Shown: positions 1-8,863 of the stretch, piece after piece | Layout of the letters: each line of letters opens with the position of its first letter | How positions within the stretch are numbered: the stretch's first letter is position 1 | From: Streptomyces sp. ISL-10 | GTDB taxonomy: Bacteria > Actinomycetota > Actinomycetes > Streptomycetales > Streptomycetaceae | Reading direction: 5' to 3' | DNA length: 64,000 nucleotides | Assembly: GCF_018614575.1 (NCBI RefSeq) | Contig: NZ_JAGGOJ010000016.1 | Span: forward strand, 186,001 to 250,000 | Translations under genes and position numbers: made by a program | The notes under the pieces: model-generated | What the model saw: the letters and a program-made list of their open reading frames with translations, nothing else | Database searches by the model: none | Told to the model about the DNA's origin: nothing

Positions 1-234
1 GTCCCTGTGCATGCGCGCGAACCTGTGCGCCACCACACCGTCGGATGCCGCCTGTGCGGGGCGCACGCCGGGGTGCGATCTGCTGCTCTGCCTCCGCCAT
101 GGCGCACCCGGGCCCGTGCCGGCCGGTCGAATGCCCGGTATTGCGGTGGGCTGTGCGGATCCTGCCGGAGCCTGGTCCGTACCGAGTACCGTCCCGGGGA
201 GGGGAAGTGCCCCGGAACATGGCAGGCTTGGCAC
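1..234. other. window edge, no gene recognised
   Basis: Nothing protein-like can be recognised upstream of the rpe start. Open frames run through this stretch, but their translations are Arg/Pro/Ala-rich and look like GC-driven artefacts. It may hold the rpe promoter region or the tail of a gene that begins outside the window. Confidence 0.4.
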
Positions 235-921
235 ATGGCCGTTCAGATCAACCCCAGTATCCTCTCCGCCGACTTCTCCCGTCTGGCGGAGGAGGCCAAG
301 GCCGTCGAGGGCGCCGACTGGCTCCACGTCGACGTGATGGACAACCACTTCGTGCCCAATCTGACCCTGGGCGTGCCGGTCGTGGAGTCGCTCGCCAAGG
401 CGACGGACACCCCGCTGGACTGCCACCTGATGATCGAGGCCCCCGACCGCTGGGCGCCCCAGTACGTCGAGGCCGGAGCCGGCTCCGTCACCTTCCACGT
501 CGAGGCCGCCGCCGCTCCCGTGCGCCTCGCCCGCGAGATCCGCGCCAAGGGCGCGCGCGCCTCGATGGCGCTCAGGCCGGCCACGCCGATCGAGCCGTAC
601 GAGGACCTGCTCCCCGAGCTCGACATGCTGCTGATCATGACCGTGGAGCCGGGATTCGGCGGCCAGGCCTTCCTGGACATCATGCTGCCGAAGATCCGCC
701 GCACCCGGGAGCTGATCGCCAAGCACGGGCTGGAGCTGTGGCTTCAGGTCGACGGGGGAGTGTCGGCATCGACGATCGAGCGGTGCGCGGAGGCGGGTGC
801 TGACGTGTTCGTGGCCGGCTCCGCGGTGTACAACGCGGACGACCCGGCCGAGGCGGTGCGGCTTCTCCGTGACCAGGCGTCGCAGGCGACCGCCTCGGCG
901 GCGTGGGCCTGCGGCCACTGA
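235..921 (+). CDS. rpe: ribulose-phosphate 3-epimerase
   Basis: Interconverts D-ribulose 5-phosphate and D-xylulose 5-phosphate in the cytosolic pentose phosphate pathway. The 228-aa product starts MAVQINPSILSADF, the classic N-terminus of the family, and is a single TIM barrel. The metal-binding set is visible (H31, D33, H38 in the LHVDVMDNHFVPN segment), as are the CHLMIE segment and the phosphate-binding VDGGVSAST loop near residue 180. The open frame extends upstream to position 7, but that extension is not protein-like and the family length matches the ATG at 235. The SorC-type sugar regulator follows about 130 bp downstream on the same strand. Confidence 0.95.
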   Translation: MAVQINPSILSADFSRLAEEAKAVEGADWLHVDVMDNHFVPNLTLGVPVVESLAKATDTPLDCHLMIEAPDRWAPQYVEAGAGSVTFHVEAAAAPVRLAREIRAKGARASMALRPATPIEPYEDLLPELDMLLIMTVEPGFGGQAFLDIMLPKIRRTRELIAKHGLELWLQVDGGVSASTIERCAEAGADVFVAGSAVYNADDPAEAVRLLRDQASQATASAAWACGH

Positions 922-1053
922 GAGCGAACGCTGCGATGGCCGCGGTTGTTCAACCGAAGTTGCCCCATCAGGGCCGATCGAGGACCGGCGCATCTGACAG
1001 GATGGCCGGATCCGGGAGTGTGTGTACGTGTGTACAGCAGTGAGGAGATCGCG

Positions 1054-2070
1054 GTGACTGCTAGGCCGGCGGGACGGTCCGCCCTGCGGATGGGGCCCGC
1101 TGAGCTCGTGCAGGCGGCGGCCATGGCGCGTCGCTTCTATCTCGAGGGCAAGTCCAAGATCCAGATCGCGGAGGAGTTCGGCGTCAGCCGCTTCAAGGTC
1201 GCGAGGGTCCTGGAGACCGCGCTCGAACGTGATCTGGTACGCATCGAGATCCGCGTCCCCGCCGAGCTCGACGCCGAGCGCTCGGACGCGCTGCGCGCCC
1301 GCTTCGGCCTGCGGCACGCGGTCGTGGTCGAGTCCCCCGCGGAGGCAGAGGAGTCGCCCGACCCGGAGAACCTGGGCGAGGTGGCCGCGGACCTGCTCGG
1401 CGAGCTCGTGAACGAGGGCGACGTCCTCGGTCTGGCCTGGGGCCGGTCCACCATCCACATGGCGGCAGCCCTGGACCGGCTGCCGCCGTGCACGGTCGTG
1501 CAGCTCACGGGCGTCTATGACGCGGGGACCGCCGAGCGCGGTTCGGTGGAGGCGGTACGGCGTGCGGCCCAGGTCTCCGGCGGCGAGGCCCACCCCATCT
1601 ACGCGCCGATGCTGCTGCCGGATCCGGCGACCGCGGCGGCGCTGCGGCACCAGACGGGGATCGCCCGCGCCTTCGACTACTTCGACAAGGTGACCGTCGC
1701 CTGCGTCTCCATCGGCTCGTGGGAGCCGGGTATCTCGACGGTGCACGACATGCTCTCCGACGAGGAGCGCGCGCACTACGCCTCGCTCGGCGTGGCGGCG
1801 GAGATGTCCGCGCACCTCTTCGACACGCAGGGCCGCCGCGTCGGGCGCGACCTGGGGGAGCGGTGCATCACCGTGGAGGCCGACCGGCTGCGGCGCATCC
1901 CCGAGGTCGTGGCGATCGCGGGCGGCCAGCGCAAGGCGGAGGCGATCGCGGCAGTGCTGCGCTCCGGCCTGGTGACCAGCCTGGTCACGGACACAGCGGC
2001 GGCCGATCAGCTGCTGACGTCGCAGCCGGGCCAGCGGCCCGCCCTCGAGCGCGCGGACCCGGACGACTGA
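1054..2070 (+). CDS. SorC/DeoR-type sugar-binding transcriptional regulator
   Basis: Predicted DNA-binding regulator responding to a phosphorylated sugar. A helix-turn-helix lies at about residues 33-55 (KSKIQIAEEFGVSRFKVARV). The rest is a SorC-type sugar-binding domain, with GLAWGRS, the TGVYDAG segment and a C-terminal VAIAGGQRKAEAI sugar-phosphate loop. The GTG at 1054 was chosen because GAGGAG sits 6 nt upstream at 1042-1047; GTG codons at 1018 and 1030 in the same frame could add 8-12 residues. The product is 338 aa. Its position next to rpe suggests control of pentose metabolism, but the effector cannot be read from sequence. Confidence 0.85.
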   Translation: MTARPAGRSALRMGPAELVQAAAMARRFYLEGKSKIQIAEEFGVSRFKVARVLETALERDLVRIEIRVPAELDAERSDALRARFGLRHAVVVESPAEAEESPDPENLGEVAADLLGELVNEGDVLGLAWGRSTIHMAAALDRLPPCTVVQLTGVYDAGTAERGSVEAVRRAAQVSGGEAHPIYAPMLLPDPATAAALRHQTGIARAFDYFDKVTVACVSIGSWEPGISTVHDMLSDEERAHYASLGVAAEMSAHLFDTQGRRVGRDLGERCITVEADRLRRIPEVVAIAGGQRKAEAIAAVLRSGLVTSLVTDTAAADQLLTSQPGQRPALERADPDD

Positions 2071-2480
2071 CGGGGCCGGCGGGCCTCGCTCTTCGTTCCG
2101 CACGGGGAGTGTCCGCTGTCGCTTTCCGTGCTCCGGCCCCGCGAGGCTCCGCTTGCCCTTACCGTGCAGCCCGCGCCGCCTTGCCGTCCCCTGCCGTCCC
2201 CTGCCGTACAGCTCCGCGCGGCCTCGCCGTCCTCTGCCGTACGGCCCCGCTGGCCCGCGCGGCCCCGGACCGGTGGCGCGCTCCGCGGCGTGCGGGCCGT
2301 GCGGTGCTCTCCGCGGGCGGGGCCGGCCCGGCCCTTTTGGAGGATCTGCTCGGACAGCGGCGCCGTGACTGGAGCTTTCGCCGGGGCATGACAACGGATG
2401 CGTCATGGGAGAATGAAGTACGTGCGTTTTCCCCGGCTGCAATGCCCGGGGATCCTCCGATCGACTGGGATGTTCAGCAC
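2071..2480. other. 410-bp intergenic stretch with short CTGCCGT repeats
   Basis: No coding region is supported. At 2180-2260 the strand carries several imperfect copies of CTGCCGTCCC/CTGCCGTAC separated by GC-rich filler. The last 90 bases are in frame with guaB1 from an ATG at 2388, but that extension has no family resemblance. It probably contains the guaB1 promoter, which I could not place. Confidence 0.5.
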
Positions 2481-3923
2481 GTGCGTTTCCTCAATGACCA
2501 GAAGCCGTCGTACGACCTGACGTACGACGATGTGTTCATGGTGCCGAGCCGTTCGGCCGTGGGTTCCCGCCAGGGCGTGGACCTCTCCTCCCCCGACGGC
2601 ACCGGCACGACCGTCCCGCTGGTCGTCGCCAACATGACGGCGATCGCCGGCCGCCGGATGGCCGAGACCGTCGCCCGCCGCGGCGGACTCGTCGTGATTC
2701 CCCAGGACATCCCGATCGACGTCGTCACCGACGTGATCTCCTGGGTCAAGACGCGCCACCACGTGCTCGACACCCCGATCGTGCTCGCGCCGCACCAGAC
2801 CGTCGCCGACGCCCTGTCGCTGCTGCCCAAGCGGGCCCACGGCGCAGGAGTCGTCGTCGATGAAGGGCACCGGCCGGTCGGCATCGTCACCGACCACGAC
2901 CTGGCCGGTGTGGACCGCTTCACGCAGCTGTCCGAGGTCATGTCCAGGGACCTCCTGCTCCTCGACGCGGACATCGACCCGCGTGAGGCGTTCAACCGGC
3001 TCGACGGCGCCAACCGCCGCTACGCCCCCGCGGTGGACTCCGACGGCAGGCTCGCCGGCGTCCTCACCCGCAAGGGCGCGCTGCGCGCCACGCTGTACAC
3101 CCCCGCGGTCGACTCCGACGGCAAGCTGCGCATCGCGGCGGCGGTCGGCATCAACGGCGATGTGGCGGGCAAGGCCAAGCAGCTGCTCGACGCGGGCGTC
3201 GACACGCTCGTCGTCGACACCGCGCACGGCCACCAGGAGTCGATGATCAGCGCGGTCAAGGCCGTACGGGCGCTCGACCCGCAGGTACCGATCGTCGCGG
3301 GCAACATCGTGGCCGCCGAGGGAGTGCGCGACCTCGTCGAGGCCGGCGCCGACATCGTCAAGGTCGGTGTGGGACCGGGCGCCATGTGCACGACCCGCAT
3401 GATGACCGGTGTGGGCCGCCCGCAGTTCTCGGCCGTCCTCGAGTGTGCCGCCGAGGCGAAGAAGTACGGGAAGCACGTCTGGGCCGACGGCGGCATCCGC
3501 CACCCGCGCGATGTCGCCATGGCGCTCGCCGCAGGTGCGTCGAACGTCATGATCGGCTCCTGGTTCGCCGGGACGTACGAGTCCCCGGGCGACCTTCAGC
3601 AGAGCCCCGACGGGCGGCTCTACAAGGAGTCCTTCGGCATGGCGTCCAAGCGCGCCGTGCGCAACCGCACCAGCGAGGAGTCCGCGTACGACCGGGCCCG
3701 CAAGGCGCTGTTCGAGGAGGGCATCTCCCACTCGCGCATGTACCTCGACCCGACCCGCCCGGGGGTCGAGGACCTGATCGACTCGATCATCGCGGGTGTG
3801 CGCTCCTCCTGCACCTACTCCGGTGCCGGCTCCCTGGAGGAGTTCGCCGACAAGGCGATCGTCGGCGTCCAGAGCGCCGCCGGTTACGCGGAGGGCAAGC
3901 CGCTGCACGCCAGCTGGAGTTGA
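2481..3923 (+). CDS. guaB1: GuaB1-family IMP dehydrogenase-related protein (GMP reductase type)
   Basis: IMPDH/GMPR-fold enzyme of purine salvage; characterised actinobacterial GuaB1 proteins reduce GMP to IMP. The 480-aa product begins VRFLNDQKPSYDLTYDDVFMVPS. It carries a tandem CBS (Bateman) module at about residues 95-210 and resumes the barrel at ALRATLYTPAVD. The catalytic loop is GVGPGAMCTTRMMTGVG, with the cysteine at about residue 303. The C-terminus contains the long SYDRARKALFEEGI-like helical segment seen in this subfamily. The GTG at 2481 fits the family N-terminus; the ATG at 2388 is an alternative. A strong hairpin follows the stop. Confidence 0.88.
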   Translation: MRFLNDQKPSYDLTYDDVFMVPSRSAVGSRQGVDLSSPDGTGTTVPLVVANMTAIAGRRMAETVARRGGLVVIPQDIPIDVVTDVISWVKTRHHVLDTPIVLAPHQTVADALSLLPKRAHGAGVVVDEGHRPVGIVTDHDLAGVDRFTQLSEVMSRDLLLLDADIDPREAFNRLDGANRRYAPAVDSDGRLAGVLTRKGALRATLYTPAVDSDGKLRIAAAVGINGDVAGKAKQLLDAGVDTLVVDTAHGHQESMISAVKAVRALDPQVPIVAGNIVAAEGVRDLVEAGADIVKVGVGPGAMCTTRMMTGVGRPQFSAVLECAAEAKKYGKHVWADGGIRHPRDVAMALAAGASNVMIGSWFAGTYESPGDLQQSPDGRLYKESFGMASKRAVRNRTSEESAYDRARKALFEEGISHSRMYLDPTRPGVEDLIDSIIAGVRSSCTYSGAGSLEEFADKAIVGVQSAAGYAEGKPLHASWS

Positions 3924-3941
3924 TGAACTCCCGGCCCAACT

Positions 3942-3976
3942 CATCCGGTCTCCGCGCCTGTCGCGGAGGCCGGATG
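3942..3976 (+). terminator. hairpin terminator after guaB1
   Basis: Inverted repeat of about 15 bp (arms 3942-3956 and 3962-3976, one T-G pair) around a 5-nt loop, 18 bp past the guaB1 stop. There is no U-tract, which is usual for Streptomyces terminators. Confidence 0.6.
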
Positions 3977-4084
3977 TCGTCGTTCGTGCGCGACGCGTTC
4001 AGCTCTTCGTGAATCCGCGGGCATGCGCGCGGAGATCCGGGGTAGGCGCGCCTTCGCACTGACATCGGAGCAGGGGAGGACGAA

Positions 4085-4960
4085 GTGTCCACGGCGAGCA
4101 CGGTCCCGACCGAACTCACGCAGCCTGGAGTCCAGCGCCCGGACAGGGTGGGGCTGGACCTTCCAGATGTGCGGAATCCGGGGGAGGTTGCACCGAAGGA
4201 CGCACGAGAGATCTCCAGGATCTTCTTCGAGCGGCTCGACTCGCTCGAGGAGGGAACCCATGAATACCAGTACGTTCGCAACACCCTGATCGAGCTCAAC
4301 CTGGCGCTGGTCAAGTACGCGGCCGGCCGCTTCCGCAACCGGGCCGAACAGATGGAGGACATCGTCCAGGTCGGCACCATCGGCCTGATCAAGGCGATCG
4401 ACCGCTTCGAACTCAGCCGCGAGGTGGAGTTCGCGACGTTCGCCGTCCCGTACATCGTCGGTGAGATCAAGCGGTTCTTCCGCGACACCAGCTGGGCCGT
4501 GCATGTGCCGCGCCGGCTCCAGGAGTTGCGGATCGATCTGGCCAAGGCTGTCGACGAGCTCTCCCAGAAGCTGGACCACACGCCCACCACCGCCGAACTC
4601 GCCGACCATCTGGGGCTGGACGAGGAGGAGATCATCGAGGGCGTCGTCGCGAGCAACGGCTATACGGCCGGGTCGATCGACATGCCCATGGACGATGCCT
4701 CCGACCACGCGGGGGTGCCGCTGTCCGACCGTCTGGGCGCACCGGACGCCGATCTGGAGACGGCGGAGAACGTGCAGGCACTCAAGCCGCTGATCGAGGA
4801 GCTCGACGACCGCGACCGGCGGATCCTGCGGATGCGCTTCGGCGAGGAGATGACGCAGTCGGAGATCGGCGAGGAACTGGGCGTGTCCCAGATGCATGTG
4901 TCGCGTCTGCTGTCCCGCATCACGGGGCGGCTGCGTGCGGGGCTGCTCGCGGTGGAGTGA
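4085..4960 (+). CDS. SigB/SigF-family RNA polymerase sigma factor
   Basis: Alternative sigma-70 group 3 factor of the SigB/SigF/SigG type, 291 aa. Region 2 is seen in YVRNTLIELNLALVKYAAGRF, followed by MEDIVQVGTIGLIKAIDRFE and the -10-recognition stretch FATFAVPYIVGEIKRFFRD. Region 3 is TTAELADHLGL. Region 4.2 is the HTH EMTQSEIGEELGVSQMHVSRLLSR. The GTG start at 4085 has an AGGGGAGGA ribosome-binding site just upstream. Streptomyces has several paralogues of this type and I cannot say which one this is. The HATPase gene about 1.15 kb downstream on the opposite strand is of the kind that acts as anti-sigma factor in this system. Confidence 0.9.
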   Translation: MSTASTVPTELTQPGVQRPDRVGLDLPDVRNPGEVAPKDAREISRIFFERLDSLEEGTHEYQYVRNTLIELNLALVKYAAGRFRNRAEQMEDIVQVGTIGLIKAIDRFELSREVEFATFAVPYIVGEIKRFFRDTSWAVHVPRRLQELRIDLAKAVDELSQKLDHTPTTAELADHLGLDEEEIIEGVVASNGYTAGSIDMPMDDASDHAGVPLSDRLGAPDADLETAENVQALKPLIEELDDRDRRILRMRFGEEMTQSEIGEELGVSQMHVSRLLSRITGRLRAGLLAVE

Positions 4961-5028
4961 CACCACGAGGATGACGGGCGTGGGGGCTCCGCCGCCCCCG
5001 CCCGTCCCGGACCACATTCCCCCCACGG

Positions 5029-5066
5029 CAGAAACGGCGTCCTGGCCGCCCAGGACGCCGTTTCTG
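5029..5066 (+). terminator. perfect 17-bp hairpin after the sigma gene
   Basis: Arms 5029-5045 and 5050-5066 are perfectly complementary around a 4-nt loop. The hairpin lies 68 bp past the sigma stop and directly before the repeat array. It is a very strong intrinsic-type terminator lacking a long U-tract. Confidence 0.75.
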
Positions 5067-5168
5067 TTTCCGGCCCGGCTGCGGCGCTGTCTCGCCGCTT
5101 CGGCCGTTCGGCCGTTCACGCCGCACCTTCGGCCGATGCCGCCCGAGTGCCTGAGCCGCCGGGCCGCA

Positions 5169-5594
5169 GAGCTGCATCGCCGCCTGAGCGCCCGGGCCGC
5201 TGGGCTGTACCGCTGGTGGGCTGCTGGCCCGTGTCGGCCGTGCAGCCGCGTGGGCGGCTGGGCCGCCTGGCCGCAGAGCCGTACCGCACGTCTGGGCCGG
5301 GTGGGCTACTGAGCCGCATCGCCGCCTGAGCGCCCGGGCCGCTGAGCAGTACCGCCAGTGGACTGTGGGCCTGCGTAGGCCGTGCAGCCGCATGGGCGGC
5401 TGGGCCGCCTGGCCGCTGAGCCGTACCGCACGTCTGGGCCGGGTGGGCTACTGAGCCGCATCGCCGCCTGAGCGCCCGGGCCGCTGAGCAGTACCGCCAG
5501 TGGACTGTGGGCCTGCGTAGGCCGTGCAGCTGCGGCGCTGCCTCGGCCGTCTGGGAGCCCGCGGGCCGATGGGCTGTACCGCCGGTGGGCTGCT
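5169..5594. repeat. 142-bp tandem repeat array (three units)
   Basis: Three consecutive units start at 5169, 5311 and 5453, each exactly 142 bp apart and each beginning GAGC(T/C)GCATCGCCGCCTGAG. Units 2 and 3 are identical over their first 78 bases. Units 1 and 2 are nearly identical over their last 70 or so. This mosaic pattern suggests unequal crossing-over or gene conversion. Because 142 is not a multiple of 3, the repeat cannot encode a repeating protein, so the open frames crossing it on both strands are chance frames. Confidence 0.9.
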
Positions 5595-6060
5595 GGCCTG
5601 CGTCGGCCCTCTGGGCCGCGTGCTGAGCCGCATGGCCCGGGGCTGCGTCGGTGAGCTGTTGGCCTCCCCCGGCCGTCCAGCTGCGGCGCTGCTGCTGGCC
5701 GGCGTCGGCCGTCCAGGGTGCGGAGTTGCATCGCCCGCCTGGGCCACGTGGGCTGCTGGGGCCGCCCGTGTCGCGGGCCGCTGGGTGGGCCGCATGGCCG
5801 GTGAGCCGCCCGGGCCGCTGGGCAGACCGCCGGTGAGCCGCTGGCCTGCGTCGGTCGTGCAGCCGGGGAGCTGTATCGGCGGCCTTGGCCGGTTGGGCTG
5901 CTGAGCCCCCTGAGCGCGGGCGCCTCCCCGGCCCGCCGCACCGAGCTGCGTCGCAGCCTCAGCCGACGTGGGCTGCACCGGGCCGCCTGAGCCCTGGGCC
6001 GGGTGGGCTGCTGAGCCGCATCGCCGCCGCAGCGGCCCCCAGCCGCCCAGGCCGCCGAAC
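5595..6060. repeat. degenerate continuation of the 142-bp array
   Basis: The same word set (GGGCTG(C/T), GCTGGCCTGCGTCGGCC, GAGCCGCATGGCC, GCCGCCCAGGCC) continues for about 450 bp in diverged and rearranged form. A GAGCCGCATCGCCGCC unit head reappears at about 6016. No gene is supported here. Confidence 0.6.
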
Positions 6061-6112
6061 CGCACCCGCCGGTAGGTGCCGGCCTGCCTCGGGCGTCCAG
6101 CCGCCGAGGCCT

Positions 6113-6514
6113 TCAGCAGGAGGCCGCTGCCGGGCGCACCCAGGTCGCCTGTACCCGCTTGCCGTACGGCTGGGGGCGGACCTCCACCGTGCCCGCGAGC
6201 CGTTGCACCATGTGCCAGCCGAATCCGCCGCCGCCCGTCAGCGAGGGCAGCCGTGCGACAGGCGGCAGGGGGCTCGAGTCCTCGATGCCCACCACCAGCG
6301 TGTCCGCGCCCGCCGTCAGATGCAGGCGCCACCAGCCCGCCGTGTGCCGTATCGCATTGGAGACCAGCTCGGACACGACGAGCAGCACAGCGTCCGGGTC
6401 GGCCCAGGGGCAGTGCTGCAGCAGGAACTCCGCGGTCGCCCTGCGGGCCCCCGCGCTCTGCCTGCCCCCGGTATGCGGCGACTCCTCGATCACCACATGG
6501 GGCTGTGCGTTCAT
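6113..6514 (-). CDS. ATP-binding protein, RsbW/SpoIIAB-like HATPase (anti-sigma type)
   Basis: Single-domain GHKL ATPase of 133 aa, the architecture of Streptomyces anti-sigma/serine kinases and related regulators. The N box reads VSELVSNAIRHT. The G1-type box is VVGIEDSS, with Ser where many family members have Asp. A glycine-rich G2-type segment is seen in GGGGFGWHMVQRLA. The start at 6514 (MNAQPHVVIEES) was chosen because the upstream extension is not protein-like; the ribosome-binding site is weak. It points toward the SigB/SigF-type sigma gene across the repeat array. A regulatory link is plausible but is inferred only from position. Many Streptomyces proteins of this family have no known partner. 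Confidence 0.8.
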   Translation of the reverse strand: MNAQPHVVIEESPHTGGRQSAGARRATAEFLLQHCPWADPDAVLLVVSELVSNAIRHTAGWWRLHLTAGADTLVVGIEDSSPLPPVARLPSLTGGGGFGWHMVQRLAGTVEVRPQPYGKRVQATWVRPAAASC

Positions 6515-6671
6515 CACGGTGCTCGCATACCCGCTCCGCGCGCATTCATGAGCGGCGCCTCGGACCCCCTTACGACGCCCTCCATGACGCTCTCGTGCGC
6601 CCGGGCGCAATGTTTCCCCGCGCGGCGCTTGAGCGCGCAATGATCGGCCGCTGATGCGCAACAACGATGCA

Positions 6672-6701
6672 TTACGGCTGTGAGCTGCGGACTCGTAGGC
6701 T
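6672..6701 (+). promoter_or_regulatory. candidate promoter for the permease gene
   Basis: TTACGG (6672-6677), an 18-nt spacer and TAGGCT (6696-6701) resemble a HrdB-type promoter. It would give a leader of about 125 nt before the permease start. The surrounding 6515-6832 stretch contains nothing else I can recognise. Confidence 0.4.
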
Positions 6702-6832
6702 CGGGCCCCGTACCAGGAGTGGCGGTGACCGTCTGCTCGGCGGTCCCTTTCCCAGCGCGGGTTGTCACGTCACGCGCTTCGGCCGCCGTAGGTCCCCCTC
6801 GCCGATCCCCGCAGCGATGAAGGAGCCCCGAC

Positions 6833-8311
6833 GTGCTGGACCACGGAGCAGCGCCGCCCGCGACCAAGCCATCGTCCTCCCCGAGCCCCACCCGGACCCC
6901 CGCACTGGGCACCCGCCTGATGCGGCGCAAGCCCGTCGAACTGCTGGTCGCCGAGGGTGGCCAGGGGGAGGGCGGAGCGCTCCGCCGCTCGCTGACCATG
7001 TGGCAGCTGACCATGATCAGCATCGGAGCCACACTGGGCACCGGCATCTTCGTCGTACTCGGGGAGGCCACGCCGCTCGCAGGCCCCGCGGTCGCGATCT
7101 CGTTCGTCGTCGCGGGCCTGACCGCGCTGTTCTCCGCTCTGTCGTATGCGGAGCTCGCCGGCTCCATCCCGGTCTCGGGCTCCTCGTACTCCTACTCGTA
7201 CGCCACCATGGGCGAGCTCGTCGCCTGGATCTGCGGCTGGTGTCTGGTCCTGGAGTACGGGGTCTCGGTCGCGGCCGTCGCCGTCGGCTGGGGCGAGTAC
7301 GTCAACGAACTGCTCGACGGCACGATCGGCGTCACGATTCCCGACGCGGTCGCGGCGCCCCTCGGCGAGGGTGGCTTCATCAACCTGCCCGCGCTCGTCG
7401 TCGTCCTGCTCGCCATGGTCTTCCTGATGGGCGGCGCCAAGGAGAGCGCCCGCATCAACACGATCATGGTCGTCATCAAGATCGCGACGCTGCTGCTCTT
7501 CTGCGGCATCGGCTTCCTCGGCATCAAGGCCGGCAACTACACCCCCCTCGCCCCCCTCGGTGTCACGGGCATCAGCGCCGCGGCGGCGACGCTGTTCTTC
7601 TCGTACATCGGCTTCGACGCCGCGTCGACCGCCGGCGAGGAGGCGAAGAACCCCAAGCGGGATCTGCCGCGCGCGATCATGCTCTCGCTGCTGATCGTCA
7701 CGGTCCTGTACTGCCTCGTCGCGCTGATCGCCGTCGGCGCCATGCCGTGGCAGGACTTCGAGGGCACCGAGGCCGCGCTCGCCCAGATCATGAAGGACGT
7801 CACCGGACACAGCTTCTGGAGCGTGGTGCTCGCCGCGGGCGCCGTCGTCGCCATCGCGAGCGTCGTCTTCGCCGTGCTGTACGGCCAGACCCGCATCCTC
7901 TTCGCCATGTCGAGGGACGGCCTCATGCCCAAGGCGTTCGCCAAGGTGGACAAGCGCACCGGAACGCCGCGCGCCAACACCTTCATCGTGTCCGCCTTCT
8001 GCGCGGTGCTGGCCGCCACGATCCCGCTCGGCGAACTCGCCAATGCCACCAGCATCGGCACGCTCTTCGCGTTCGCGCTGGTCAACGTGGCCGTCATCAT
8101 CCTGCGCTACACCCGGCCCACCATGAACCGGACCTTCCGCGTCATGCTGTTCCCGGTGACGCCGCTGCTCGGCTTCGGCTTCTGCGTCTGGATGATGTTC
8201 AGCCTGCCCGGCGTGACATGGGCGGTCTTCGGTGGCTGGATGGCCGCGGGCATCGTGTTCTACTTCCTGTACGGCCTTCGCCGCTCCCGACTCGCCACCG
8301 CAGAGAAGTGA
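6833..8311 (+). CDS. APC-family amino acid permease (cationic type)
   Basis: Integral membrane amino acid transporter, 492 aa with about 12 predicted transmembrane segments. The first is marked by the family signature MISIGATLGTGIFVVLGEA. Further family segments are SYSYSYATMGELVAWICGW, FFSYIGFDAASTAGEEAKNP and LYGQTRILFAMSRDGLMP. The overall layout matches the cationic amino acid transporter branch (YfnA/CAT-like). The GTG start at 6833 has AAGGAG at 6820-6825. Directly downstream are an Lrp-type regulator and the DavA/DavB-like lysine catabolic genes on the same strand, which makes lysine uptake the most likely role. That specificity is inference from context. Confidence 0.85.
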   Translation: MLDHGAAPPATKPSSSPSPTRTPALGTRLMRRKPVELLVAEGGQGEGGALRRSLTMWQLTMISIGATLGTGIFVVLGEATPLAGPAVAISFVVAGLTALFSALSYAELAGSIPVSGSSYSYSYATMGELVAWICGWCLVLEYGVSVAAVAVGWGEYVNELLDGTIGVTIPDAVAAPLGEGGFINLPALVVVLLAMVFLMGGAKESARINTIMVVIKIATLLLFCGIGFLGIKAGNYTPLAPLGVTGISAAAATLFFSYIGFDAASTAGEEAKNPKRDLPRAIMLSLLIVTVLYCLVALIAVGAMPWQDFEGTEAALAQIMKDVTGHSFWSVVLAAGAVVAIASVVFAVLYGQTRILFAMSRDGLMPKAFAKVDKRTGTPRANTFIVSAFCAVLAATIPLGELANATSIGTLFAFALVNVAVIILRYTRPTMNRTFRVMLFPVTPLLGFGFCVWMMFSLPGVTWAVFGGWMAAGIVFYFLYGLRRSRLATAEK

Positions 8312-8321
8312 TCCACCCGCA

Positions 8322-8777
8322 GTGCGACTGAACGATCTCGACGAACGCATCGTCCACGCCCTCGCCGAGGACGCCCGCCGCTCCTACGCCGACATCGGAG
8401 CGATGGTCGGCCTGTCCGCCCCGGCGGTGAAGCGCAGGGTGGACAGGCTCCGCGCGGAGGGCGCCATCACCGGCTTCACCGTACGGGTGGACCCGGCGGC
8501 GCTCGGCTGGGAGACCGAGGGCTTCATCGAGATCTACTGCAGTCGCAACACCTCGCCCGAGGCCATCGAGCGCGGGCTGAAGCGCTACCCGGAGATCGCG
8601 TCCGCCTCCACCGTCACCGGTGAGGCGGACGCGATCGTCCAGGTCTTCGCCGCCGACATGCGCCACTTCGAGCGGGTGCTGGAACGGATCGCCGGCGAGC
8701 CGTTCGTGGAGCGCACCAAATCCGTGCTGGTGCTCTCGCCGCTGCTGCGCCGATTCTCCTCGGGCGCGCCCGCGTAG
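8322..8777 (+). CDS. Lrp/AsnC-family transcriptional regulator
   Basis: 151-aa Lrp-type regulator. The N-terminal winged helix (LNDLDERIVHALAEDARRSY followed by ADIGAMVGLSAPAVKRRVDRLRAEG) is followed by a RAM ligand-binding domain (residues about 65-145, with the ITGFTVRVDPAALG linker). The GTG start at 8322 lies 10 bp after the permease stop, so the two are probably co-transcribed. Three CGCAACG words in the 156-bp gap to the amidase gene are candidate binding sites. Its likely role is local control of the lysine uptake and degradation genes. Lrp proteins often bind the amino acid whose metabolism they control, but that is not shown here. Confidence 0.85.
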   Translation: MRLNDLDERIVHALAEDARRSYADIGAMVGLSAPAVKRRVDRLRAEGAITGFTVRVDPAALGWETEGFIEIYCSRNTSPEAIERGLKRYPEIASASTVTGEADAIVQVFAADMRHFERVLERIAGEPFVERTKSVLVLSPLLRRFSSGAPA

Positions 8778-8793
8778 CCCCTGGGCTCGGGCA

Positions 8794-8853
8794 CGCAACG
8801 AATCACCGCACTGGACCCGTACGACGCAACGGATCGACCGTCGGCGCGCAACG
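8794..8853 (+). promoter_or_regulatory. three phased CGCAACG elements (candidate Lrp operator)
   Basis: The heptamer CGCAACG occurs at 8794, 8825 and 8847, so start-to-start distances are 31 and 22 bp, close to three and two turns of the helix. They fill the gap between the lrp stop and the davA-like start, fitting a protein that wraps DNA along one face as Lrp family members do. The assignment is inference. Confidence 0.45.
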
Positions 8854-8863
8854 CTCGCGCCTT

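Noticed and set aside
5448..6545. 365-aa minus-strand frame through the 142-bp repeats
   Set aside because: The 142-bp period shifts frame at each unit, so the frame is open only because of composition. Its first part overlaps the HATPase gene in a different frame.
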